Assembly (NCBI RefSeq): GCF_016863295.1
Contig: NZ_BOOP01000041.1
Coordinates: 1-64,000 of the forward strand
DNA length: 64,000 nt
Direction: 5' to 3'
From: Planotetraspora phitsanulokensis
Lineage (GTDB): Bacteria > Actinomycetota > Actinomycetes > Streptosporangiales > Streptosporangiaceae
Part shown: positions 57,241-64,000 of the stretch, piece by piece
How the letters are laid out: the number at the start of each line of letters is the position of its first letter
Numbering within the stretch: the first letter of the stretch is position 1
Notes under the pieces: model-generated
What the model saw: only the letters and a program-made list of their open reading frames with translations
The model's database searches: none
Told to the model about the DNA's origin: nothing
Made by a program: the position numbers and the translations under genes

Positions 57241-59685
57241 CTACGGGCGCGCCTCCCCGGCGATGGTCGTGGCGGTGAGGGGGAGGTCGCCGGCGGAGCG
57301 CCCGACGAGCACACGGAAGGGTCCCGGCTCGGTGCGCCAGGCGCCATCCGCCACGGACCAGTGTTGGACGGCGCGCGCCGCCACGGCGACCTCGATCTCG
57401 GTCTCCTCACCCGGCCCGGCCTCGGCGACGGCGTGGCCGGCCAGCCATCGCGCGGGCCGTTCAACTTCGCTCCGGGAGCGCGAGAGGTAGACCTGCACCA
57501 CCTCGCGCCCCGCACGGTCACTGGTGTTGTGCAGCCGTACGGTGACCGTGAACGGGCGGCCGGGTTCGACCTCCGGCGGCACAGTCAGATCCTCGTACGA
57601 CCAGGACGTGTAGCCGAGTCCGTGACCGAACCAGTAGGCCGGGGTGCCGGTCCCGCGCGCCCATGCCCGGTAGCCGAGATGCGGGCCCTCGGTGTAGCTG
57701 AGCACGCCGTCCACCGGCGCGGTGCCGACCACGGCCTCATCGGCCCAGGTCGTCGGCAGGCGGCCGCCGGGCTCCGCCGCGCCGAGCAGGACGTCGGCCA
57801 GCCCGTGGCCGCCCTCCTGCCCGGGGAACCAGCTCAGCAGCACGGCGGAGACCCGCTCGCGCCACGGCAGGGCGACCGGTCCCCCGGAGTTCACGACCAC
57901 GACGGTGTTCGGGTTGGCCGCGGCCACGGCACGGACGAGATCATCCTGCCTGCCGGGCAGGTCGAGGGACTCGCGGTCGCGTCCCTCGCTCTCGGCCGCC
58001 TCGTCGGTGCCGACGACGACGACCGCGACATCGCTGTCACGCGCGAGCGCCACGGCCGCCGCGAGTTCGTCGTCGTCGCTCAGCCGGGGTGGGTCCATGG
58101 CGAGCACGGAGGCGCGCCCGGTGCCGCGGTCGAGGCGTCGCCGTGCCACCAGTTCGACCTCGCGGCCGGGCTGGAGGTCCACCTCCGCTCGCCGGTAGGG
58201 AGGGGAGAGGTGAACGGTCGCGGGATCGGCGGTGTCGAGCGCCACGTCGGCGTCGAGGACGACCTGCCCGTCCACCGCGAGTGAGACGTGGCCCCACCCT
58301 CCGACGGCCACGCTCCACCGTCCCCCGGCGTCCGGGCGCACGAGAGCGCGGATCTCCACGGTGCGGGCCCCGCGGACGGGCGCGGATTCGAGGATCCTCC
58401 CGGTGAGGCGGCGCTCGGCGTGGAGTTCCCCGCCGTCGGCGTCGAGCAGCCGCACCAGCACTCCCGGCAGGCCGCTTCGCAGATCACGCGCATTGCCCGT
58501 GTCCAGGGGGGTGGGGAGATCGCTCGGGTGTGCGCCGGCCGCATGGGTCACCTCAGCCCTCCCGGCCAGGGCGGTGCGGATGCCCTCCAGCGGGGAGACG
58601 GCCGAGGCCGGGTACACGCCCGCGCTCCCGCCGCCCTGGATCCGGGCGGACGCGGCGTTCGGTCCGAGCACCGCGACCCGGCGCAGCCGCCGCGCGTCGA
58701 GCGGCAACAGCCCGCCCTCGTTGCGGAGCAGCACCGTGCTCGCGCTCATGGCACGGCGTAGCAGCGCACGGCTCGCCTCACCAGCGGTCTCCTCAGGCGT
58801 GGAATCCCCATGAGTGGACTCCGCATGCGGGCTGAGTGCGCCGACGCGGGCGGCGAGCCGCAGCAGGCGGCGCACCTTGTCGTCGACGGCCGACTCGGGG
58901 ACCTCGCCCGACCGTACGGCCGCCGCGAGCCCGCCGCCCCAGTGCTCGTTGGGACCCGGCATGGCGAGATCCTGGGCCGCCGCCGCGGACGCCACCGTGG
59001 ACCGCACTGCCCCCCAGTCGGACACCACCACACCGTCGAACCCCCACTCGCCCTTGAGTGGCTCGGCCAGCAGGGCGTTCTCCGACATCGTGACGCCGTT
59101 CACGCCGTTGTACGCCGACATCACCACCCACACGCCCGCTTCGACCGCGGCCTCGAACGGCGCGAGGTACACCTCGCGAAGGGTTCGCTCGTCGACGCGG
59201 GCGTCGAGGGTGAGCCGTTCGGTCTCGGAGTCGTTGGCGACGTAGTGCTTGGCCGTCGCGGCGACGCCGCCCGACTGCACGCCGCGGACGAAGGCCGCGC
59301 CGATCCACCCGGCCAGCAGCGGGTCCTCGGAGAAGCATTCGAAGTGGCGGCCGCCGAGGGCGGAGCGGTGCAGGTTCAGCGTCGGCGCGAGCAGGACGTC
59401 GACGCCCTTGCGCCGTGCCTCGCCGGCCAGCAGGGCGCCGAGTCGCGTGACGAGGTCGCCGTCCCACGTCGCGGCCAGCGCCGTGGCGGAGGGGAGCGTC
59501 AACGACGTGTCGCGCTCGTCCCAGCCCTCGCCGCGCACGCCGGCAGGGCCGTCCGAGGTCACCATGGAACGCAGCCCGATGTCCGGCTCCGCGCCGGTCC
59601 GCCAGACGGTCGCGCCGGTGAGCAGCCGCACCTTCTGGTCGAGGTCCAGCTTTCCCACCAGGTGGTCGAGCTCGTCGTCGGTCAC
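57241..59685 (-). CDS. GH3 beta-glucosidase
   Basis: An 814-aa glycoside hydrolase. The nucleophile Asp223 is in VVVSDWGAV; GGRHFECFSEDPLLAG and ATAKHYVANDSET carry substrate-binding residues. The (alpha/beta)6 sandwich has VVVGTDEAAESEGRDRESLD with the acid/base region. A PA14-like insert (~400-540) and a C-terminal fibronectin-like domain follow. No signal peptide is visible, so it is probably cytoplasmic and cuts imported oligosaccharides. GTG 59685 follows AAGGGG; ATG at 59733 would put the operator inside the gene. Confidence 0.92.
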   Translation of the reverse strand: MTDDELDHLVGKLDLDQKVRLLTGATVWRTGAEPDIGLRSMVTSDGPAGVRGEGWDERDTSLTLPSATALAATWDGDLVTRLGALLAGEARRKGVDVLLAPTLNLHRSALGGRHFECFSEDPLLAGWIGAAFVRGVQSGGVAATAKHYVANDSETERLTLDARVDERTLREVYLAPFEAAVEAGVWVVMSAYNGVNGVTMSENALLAEPLKGEWGFDGVVVSDWGAVRSTVASAAAAQDLAMPGPNEHWGGGLAAAVRSGEVPESAVDDKVRRLLRLAARVGALSPHAESTHGDSTPEETAGEASRALLRRAMSASTVLLRNEGGLLPLDARRLRRVAVLGPNAASARIQGGGSAGVYPASAVSPLEGIRTALAGRAEVTHAAGAHPSDLPTPLDTGNARDLRSGLPGVLVRLLDADGGELHAERRLTGRILESAPVRGARTVEIRALVRPDAGGRWSVAVGGWGHVSLAVDGQVVLDADVALDTADPATVHLSPPYRRAEVDLQPGREVELVARRRLDRGTGRASVLAMDPPRLSDDDELAAAVALARDSDVAVVVVGTDEAAESEGRDRESLDLPGRQDDLVRAVAAANPNTVVVVNSGGPVALPWRERVSAVLLSWFPGQEGGHGLADVLLGAAEPGGRLPTTWADEAVVGTAPVDGVLSYTEGPHLGYRAWARGTGTPAYWFGHGLGYTSWSYEDLTVPPEVEPGRPFTVTVRLHNTSDRAGREVVQVYLSRSRSEVERPARWLAGHAVAEAGPGEETEIEVAVAARAVQHWSVADGAWRTEPGPFRVLVGRSAGDLPLTATTIAGEARP

Positions 59686-59717
59686 GCGGCACCCCTTCGT
59701 CTCATCCGGCCCGTGGT

Positions 59718-59731
59718 GGAGAGCGCTCTCC
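59718..59731. promoter_or_regulatory. LacI/CebR-type operator 4
   Basis: Perfect GGAGAGCGCTCTCC, 32 bases upstream of the GH3 start; TTGACA on the - strand (59769-59764) lies further upstream. Confidence 0.85.
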
Positions 59732-59882
59732 ATCGTTACAGCGTCGGTGTGGCGGAGGCGGACTGTCAATCACGCCGGGGGTCGGCGTGTGGTGTCGCGA
59801 ACGTTCCCGGAATGCGAGCGGGAGGTTTCGGGTGGAAGTGAAGGGACTTGACAGGCGTCCTGTCATGGGTCCACTCTCCACT

Positions 59883-59896
59883 GGAGAGCGCTCTCC
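59883..59896. promoter_or_regulatory. LacI/CebR-type operator 5
   Basis: Perfect GGAGAGCGCTCTCC, 60 bases upstream of the large glycosidase start; TTGACA (59848-59853) precedes it. Confidence 0.85.
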
Positions 59897-59956
59897 CATC
59901 TCCTGCCACGTCCGAGCACGGGTACGGCAGGCACCCCCCGGTAGTGAGGAGAGGTC

Positions 59957-62900
59957 GTGCTTCCATCTCGTCGTCCAGGCCGCCCGCGGTCAGGCCTGGT
60001 CATCGCCACGTTGATCACCGTGCTGGTCACCGTGCTCGCCGCCGTGACCGGGGCCGGCTCCGCGCTCGTGGGCCGCGCGGTCGCGGCGGACGCGTTGTTG
60101 TCCCAGGGGAAGCCGGCGACCGCGTCGTCGAGCGAGGGCGCCGGGTACGCCGCCTCGTTCGCCGTCGACGGCGACCCGGGGACGCGCTGGGCAAGCGCGT
60201 TCAGCGACCCGCAATGGCTACAGGTCGACCTGGGAGCCACCGCCACGATCAGCCAGGCCGTCCTGACCTGGGAATCCGCCTACGCCACCGCCTTCAAAAT
60301 CCAAACCTCCCCCAACGGCACGACCTGGACCGACGCCTACAGCACCACCACCGGCACCGGCGGAACCCAGACCATCACCCTCACCGGCACCGGCCGCTAC
60401 GTCCGCCTGTACACCACCGCCAGAGCCACCGGCTACGGCTACTCCCTCTGGGAATTCAAGATCTACGGCACGAGCGGGACGTCGACTCCGTCGCCGACCC
60501 CCACACCGAGCCCGTCCGCCGATTGCGGTTCCGCGAACGCGGCCCTCGGTAGGCCGGCCACCGCCTCCTCGACCGAAGGCGCGGGCACTCCCGCCTCGGC
60601 CGCCTTCGACGGAGACGCGACCGGCACCCGCTGGGCCAGCGCGTACAGCGACCCGCAGTGGCTCCAGGTCGACCTGGGCTCGTCCCAGCAGATCTGCCGG
60701 GTGGTGCTGGTCTGGGAGACCGCGTACGCGACCGCGTTCAGGATCCAGACGTCCGCGGACGGATCGAGCTGGACCGACGTCTACTCCACGACGAGCGCGA
60801 GCGGCGGAACCCAGACTCTCGACGTGTCGGGCACCGGCCGCTACCTCCGCGTGTACGGCACCGCCAGAGCCACCGGATACGGCTACTCCCTCTGGGAGGT
60901 CACCGTCAACACCGGCACCGGCGGCGGCCCCGGCCCCGGCACCGGGGACTGGACCGAGGTGTGGAAGGACGACTTCGACGGGGCCGCCGGCACCTCACCG
61001 TCGGCCGCCAACTGGATCCTTCGTACCGGAACGCAGTTCCCCGGCGGCGCGGAGAAGTGGGGGACCGGTGAGGTCGAGACGGCCACCGCGTCGACCGCCA
61101 ACGTCTATCTCGACGGCGCGGGACGGCTCAACATCAAGGCGATCAGGGACGGCGCCGGCAACTGGACCTCGGGCCGTCTGGAGACCCAGCGCACCGACTT
61201 CGCCGCCCAGCCCGGCGAGCAGGTCAGGTTCACGGCGAGACTGAAGCAGCCCGACGTCGCCGACGCCAACGGCTACTGGCCGGGCTTCCGCGCCACGGGC
61301 GCGGCCTACCGCGGCGTCTACACGAACTGGCCCGGCGTCGGCGAGACCGACATCATGACCGACGTCAACGGCCGCAGCCAGCTCTCGAACACCCTGCACT
61401 GCGGCACCGCGCCGGGCGGGCCGTGCAACGAGTACGACGGCAGGACCAGCGGGTTCGCGACCTGCGCGGGCTGTCAGACGGGCTACCACGAGTACACCCA
61501 GGTGATCGACCGCAGCACCACCGACGAGCAGATCCGCTTCTACCTCGACGGGGTGCAGACCTGGGTCGTCCGCGAGAGCCAGGTCGGCGTCACCGCCTGG
61601 CAGGCCGCGGTCCACCACGGCTTCTATCTGCGGTTCGACCTGGCGATCGGCGGTTCTCTGCCGAACGCCGTCGCGGGATTCACCACGCCCACCGCCACCA
61701 CCACGTCGGGTGGCGTCCTGAGCGTCGAGTCGGTCTCGGTGGCGAAGAAGACCGGTTCCGCCCCGCCGGCCATGACCGATCCGGCCACCCCCGCCGGTCC
61801 GAGCAACGTCCGGGTCACCGGCGGACAGGGCAACTGGCAGTTGTCGGTGAACGGCCAGCCGTACGAGATCAGGGGACTGACCTACGGCCCGCCGCAGGCG
61901 GCGGCGGACGGCTACATGCGCGACCTGAAGTCGATGGGCGTCAACACGATCCGCACCTGGGGAGTCGACGACGCGGCGACGCCGACGTTGCTGAACAGGG
62001 CGGCGCAGCAGGGCATCAAGGTGATCGTCGGCCACTGGCTCAACCAGGGCGCCGACTACGTCAACGACACCGCGTACAAGACGAGCGTGAAGAACGAGAT
62101 CGTCGCCCGGGTCAACGCGCTCAAGGGCTACCAGGGCGTTCTCATGTGGGACGTGGGCAACGAGGTCATCCTCACCATGCAGGACCACGGCCTGCCGGCC
62201 GCCGAGGTGGAGGCGCGACGCGTCGCCTACGCGAAGTTCGTGAACGAGGTCGCCGTCGCCGTCCACGCCGCCGATCCGAACCACCCCGTCACCTCGACCG
62301 ACGCCTGGACGGGCGCGTGGCCGTACTACAAGGCGTACGCCCCGGCGCTCGACCTGCTCGCGGTGAACTCCTACGGCGCCGTCGGCGGGGTCAAGCAGGC
62401 CTGGATCGACGGCGGATACACCAAGCCGTACATCCTGACCGAGGGCGGCCCGGCCGGCGAGTGGGAGGTGCCCGCGGACGTCAACGGTGTGCCGACCGAA
62501 CCGGCCGACCTGCAGAAACGAGCCGGCTACACGGCGAGCTGGAACGCCATCAAGGCGCATCCGGGCGTGGCCCTCGGCGCCACCGAGTTCCACTACGGCC
62601 TGGAGAACGACTTCGGCGGCGTCTGGCTGAGCACCTTCACCGGAGGCTGGCGCCGGCTGGGCTACTACGCGCTGCGCCAGGCCTACACCGGCCAGCAGGC
62701 GGCGAACACTCCGCCGGAGATCACCGCCATGACCGTCGGATCCCAGACGGCGGTCCCCGCGGGCGGGCAGTTCACCGTCGGAGTGACGGCCGCCGATCCG
62801 CAGGGGGACCCGATCCGCTACAACCTGATGATGAGCGACAAGCACATCAGCGGCGGCACCGGCTTCCGGCACGTCCGGTTCACGCAGACGGGCCCCGGCC

Positions 62901-63418
62901 AGTTCTCCGTGACCGCGCCGCAGCAGATGGGCGTGTGGAAGGTGTACGTCTACGCCTACGACGGGCAGGGAAACGTCGGCATCGAGCAGAGGTCGTTCAA
63001 GGTCGTGCCCCCGCAGGTCGCCGGGACCAACGCGGCACTCGGCAGGCCCACCACCGCCTCGAGCTACCAGGCGACCGGTGACGGCGGGCCGTTCACGCCG
63101 GGCAGGGCCACAGACGGCAGCTTCACGAGCCGCTGGGCGAGCGAGTGGAGCGACCCCCAGTGGTTGCAGGTCGACCTCGGCCAGGCGACGGCGATCAAGC
63201 ACGTCCAGCTCGGCTGGGAGTCCGCGTACGGCAAGGCATACCAGATCCAGACGTCGAACGACGGCGCCGGCTGGACCACGGTCTACTCGACCACGACGGG
63301 CGACGGCGGGTTCGACGACCTCGATCTCGCCGTCTCCGCGAGGTACGTGCGGCTGAACCTCACCCAGCGCGGGACGGCGTACGGCTACTCGCTGTGGGAG
63401 TTCGGGGTTTACAAGTAG
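59957..63418 (+). CDS. Large secreted multi-domain glycosidase with three CBM32
   Basis: A 1,153-aa exported protein. Signal peptide ~1-44; CBM32 at ~45-172 and ~192-318; a GH16-like beta-sandwich at ~335-595; a TIM-barrel glycosidase (GH2/GH5-like) at ~610-910 with acid/base Glu in WDVGNEVI (~735) and nucleophile Glu in ILTEGGPAGEW (~829); an Ig-like domain ~917-1017; a third CBM32 ~1020-1153. The GH16 signature is GETDIMTDVNG (~463) instead of ExDxxE, so the acid/base Glu is Thr and this module may only bind glucan. GTG 59957 has GAGGAGAGG. It likely attacks a beta-glucan outside the cell. Confidence 0.88.
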   Translation: MLPSRRPGRPRSGLVIATLITVLVTVLAAVTGAGSALVGRAVAADALLSQGKPATASSSEGAGYAASFAVDGDPGTRWASAFSDPQWLQVDLGATATISQAVLTWESAYATAFKIQTSPNGTTWTDAYSTTTGTGGTQTITLTGTGRYVRLYTTARATGYGYSLWEFKIYGTSGTSTPSPTPTPSPSADCGSANAALGRPATASSTEGAGTPASAAFDGDATGTRWASAYSDPQWLQVDLGSSQQICRVVLVWETAYATAFRIQTSADGSSWTDVYSTTSASGGTQTLDVSGTGRYLRVYGTARATGYGYSLWEVTVNTGTGGGPGPGTGDWTEVWKDDFDGAAGTSPSAANWILRTGTQFPGGAEKWGTGEVETATASTANVYLDGAGRLNIKAIRDGAGNWTSGRLETQRTDFAAQPGEQVRFTARLKQPDVADANGYWPGFRATGAAYRGVYTNWPGVGETDIMTDVNGRSQLSNTLHCGTAPGGPCNEYDGRTSGFATCAGCQTGYHEYTQVIDRSTTDEQIRFYLDGVQTWVVRESQVGVTAWQAAVHHGFYLRFDLAIGGSLPNAVAGFTTPTATTTSGGVLSVESVSVAKKTGSAPPAMTDPATPAGPSNVRVTGGQGNWQLSVNGQPYEIRGLTYGPPQAAADGYMRDLKSMGVNTIRTWGVDDAATPTLLNRAAQQGIKVIVGHWLNQGADYVNDTAYKTSVKNEIVARVNALKGYQGVLMWDVGNEVILTMQDHGLPAAEVEARRVAYAKFVNEVAVAVHAADPNHPVTSTDAWTGAWPYYKAYAPALDLLAVNSYGAVGGVKQAWIDGGYTKPYILTEGGPAGEWEVPADVNGVPTEPADLQKRAGYTASWNAIKAHPGVALGATEFHYGLENDFGGVWLSTFTGGWRRLGYYALRQAYTGQQAANTPPEITAMTVGSQTAVPAGGQFTVGVTAADPQGDPIRYNLMMSDKHISGGTGFRHVRFTQTGPGQFSVTAPQQMGVWKVYVYAYDGQGNVGIEQRSFKVVPPQVAGTNAALGRPTTASSYQATGDGGPFTPGRATDGSFTSRWASEWSDPQWLQVDLGQATAIKHVQLGWESAYGKAYQIQTSNDGAGWTTVYSTTTGDGGFDDLDLAVSARYVRLNLTQRGTAYGYSLWEFGVYK
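60161..60468 (+). repeat. CBM32 inverted repeat, copy B
   Basis: Partner of 55246-55553: the same 308 bases in opposite orientation with about five mismatches by eye. It includes an identical stretch through PQWLQVDLGATATISQAVL. Confidence 0.9.
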
Positions 63419-63447
63419 CACTGGAACAGCGGCTCTATATCGGCTGC

Positions 63448-63475
63448 GCGGCCCCGCCCGGGCGGGCGGGGCCGC
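63448..63475 (+). terminator. Terminator of the large glycosidase gene
   Basis: Perfect 12-bp arms GCGGCCCCGCCC and GGGCGGGGCCGC with a 4-nt loop, 30 bases after the stop, then TT. Confidence 0.78.
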
Positions 63476-63646
63476 TTGGCGGCACTTGGGCGCACTCCCC
63501 GGCTAGTGCAGCTGGGTGGCGATGCTGAACCGCCCTCCGCCGGAGATGACCTCGATGCTGAGCAGATCGGTCCGGATGCCGGCGCCGTGCCATGCCGGAT
63601 GCCGCGTGCGGCCTGACGGGAGAGGTGTGGTTGGGTCGTCCCTGTG

Positions 63647-64000
63647 ATGGGGGACGTGCTCGGACTGGTCGCCGTGGGCCTGGCGGCGGGAGTGGTCAGC
63701 ACGGTGGTGAGCCTGGCGTCGCTCGTCTCCTATCCGGCGCTGCTGGCCTTCGGCATCCCGCCGCTCAGCGCGAACGTCACCAACACCGTCGCGCTGCTGT
63801 TCACCGGGCTGGGTGCGGCCGCGGGGTCGCGGCCGGAGCTCGCCGGGCAGGGCCGGTTGGTCCTGCGCCTGGGGTGGGTCACCGCACTGGGGGGCGCGGC
63901 CGGGGCGGGGCTCCTGCTCGCGACGCCGGCCGACACGTTCGAGGCGATCGCCCCGTTCCTGATCGCGGGCGCCTCCCTGCTGCTGTTGACCCGCCGCTGG
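63647..64000 (+). CDS. TauE/SafE-family permease (partial)
   Basis: 118 codons of an open frame that runs off the window. It opens MGDVLGLVAVGLAAGVVSTV, then SLVSYPALLAFGIPPLSANV and TNTVALLFTGLGAAAGSRPE: the TauE/SafE sulfite/sulfonate-exporter pattern with hydrophobic helices and a conserved Asn-Thr-rich loop. GTG 63644 is an alternative start one codon upstream. GGGAGAGG lies 18-25 bases before, slightly far. Substrate unknown. Confidence 0.82.
   Translation, partial: MGDVLGLVAVGLAAGVVSTVVSLASLVSYPALLAFGIPPLSANVTNTVALLFTGLGAAAGSRPELAGQGRLVLRLGWVTALGGAAGAGLLLATPADTFEAIAPFLIAGASLLLLTRRW

Noticed and set aside
55594-58284. Open frame of 896 aa on the + strand over the LacI and GH3 genes
   Set aside because: Low-complexity Arg/Gly/Ala composition with no motifs; it is antisense to two clearly recognised genes.
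63503-63646. - strand frame ending GIRTDLLSIEVISGGGRFSIATQLH, resembling a protein C-terminus
   Set aside because: It has no supported start or upstream domain, faces the TauE gene and is too short to distinguish from chance.

Overview
The window is very GC-rich (about 70% by eye), uses many GTG starts and ATGA/GTGA stop-start overlaps, and carries Actinomycetota marker families: SAV_915, encapsulin plus DyP peroxidase, cysteine-free ribosomal protein paralogues, DUF1996, and CebR-type operators reading GGAGAGCGCTCTCC. It is chromosomal DNA from a filamentous actinomycete. Streptosporangiales would fit, but I cannot prove the family from the sequence alone.

Layout. 0-4.2 kb: potassium uptake (end of kdpB, kdpC, kdpE without kdpD in between, a KimA-like symporter, a small membrane protein). 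4.2-10.2 kb: SAV_915 pair, ROK regulator, alpha/beta hydrolase, then an aldehyde dehydrogenase / ThuA / 2-hydroxyacid dehydrogenase operon. 10.2-12.3 kb: a His-rich DUF4396 membrane protein under a CsoR-like copper operator, a lactonase-like hydrolase and a small orphan. 12.4-15.0 kb: a zinc-starvation island around a Zur-like box: a COG0523 protein and S18 on one side, L33, L31, L28, S14 and L32 on the other. 15.1-19.3 kb: a two-module glycosyltransferase, HxlR regulator and DoxX protein. 19.3-26.3 kb: a catabolic region with a five-gene operon (CoA-transferase, citryl-CoA lyase-like, LigB, LigA, oxidoreductase), an IclR regulator and an amidohydrolase; the operon and the amidohydrolase share a CGGAC-N4-GTCCG palindrome. 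26.3-28.1 kb: VanW protein. 28.3-35.0 kb: a self-contained polyol PTS operon (DeoR regulator, PfkB kinase, EIIC, EIIB, EIIA, Zn dehydrogenase, HPr, EI).

35.1-37.1 kb: encapsulin shell and its DyP cargo with a C-terminal docking tail. 37.2-42.5 kb: two SDRs, several regulators, DUF429, STAS and universal stress proteins. 42.7-47.8 kb: the most system-like unknown, a translationally coupled trio of a DUF559 (Vsr-fold) nuclease, a winged-helix-like protein and a 1,074-residue protein joining an AAA-type ATPase to a HerA/FtsK-type ATPase. 47.9-49.5 kb: a KhtTU-like K+ efflux pair, which complements the uptake genes at the start of the window. 49.55-51.94 kb: prophage tail debris fused to a truncated LigD-type phosphoesterase gene. 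52.0-54.3 kb: GNAT, SnoaL-like and SDR genes. 54.4-63.4 kb: a secreted-polysaccharide regulon with five LacI-type operators serving a CBM32-DUF1996 protein, the LacI regulator itself, a GH3 beta-glucosidase and a 1,153-residue multi-domain glycosidase. The window ends inside a TauE/SafE permease gene.

I saw no tRNA, rRNA, CRISPR array or insertion sequence.
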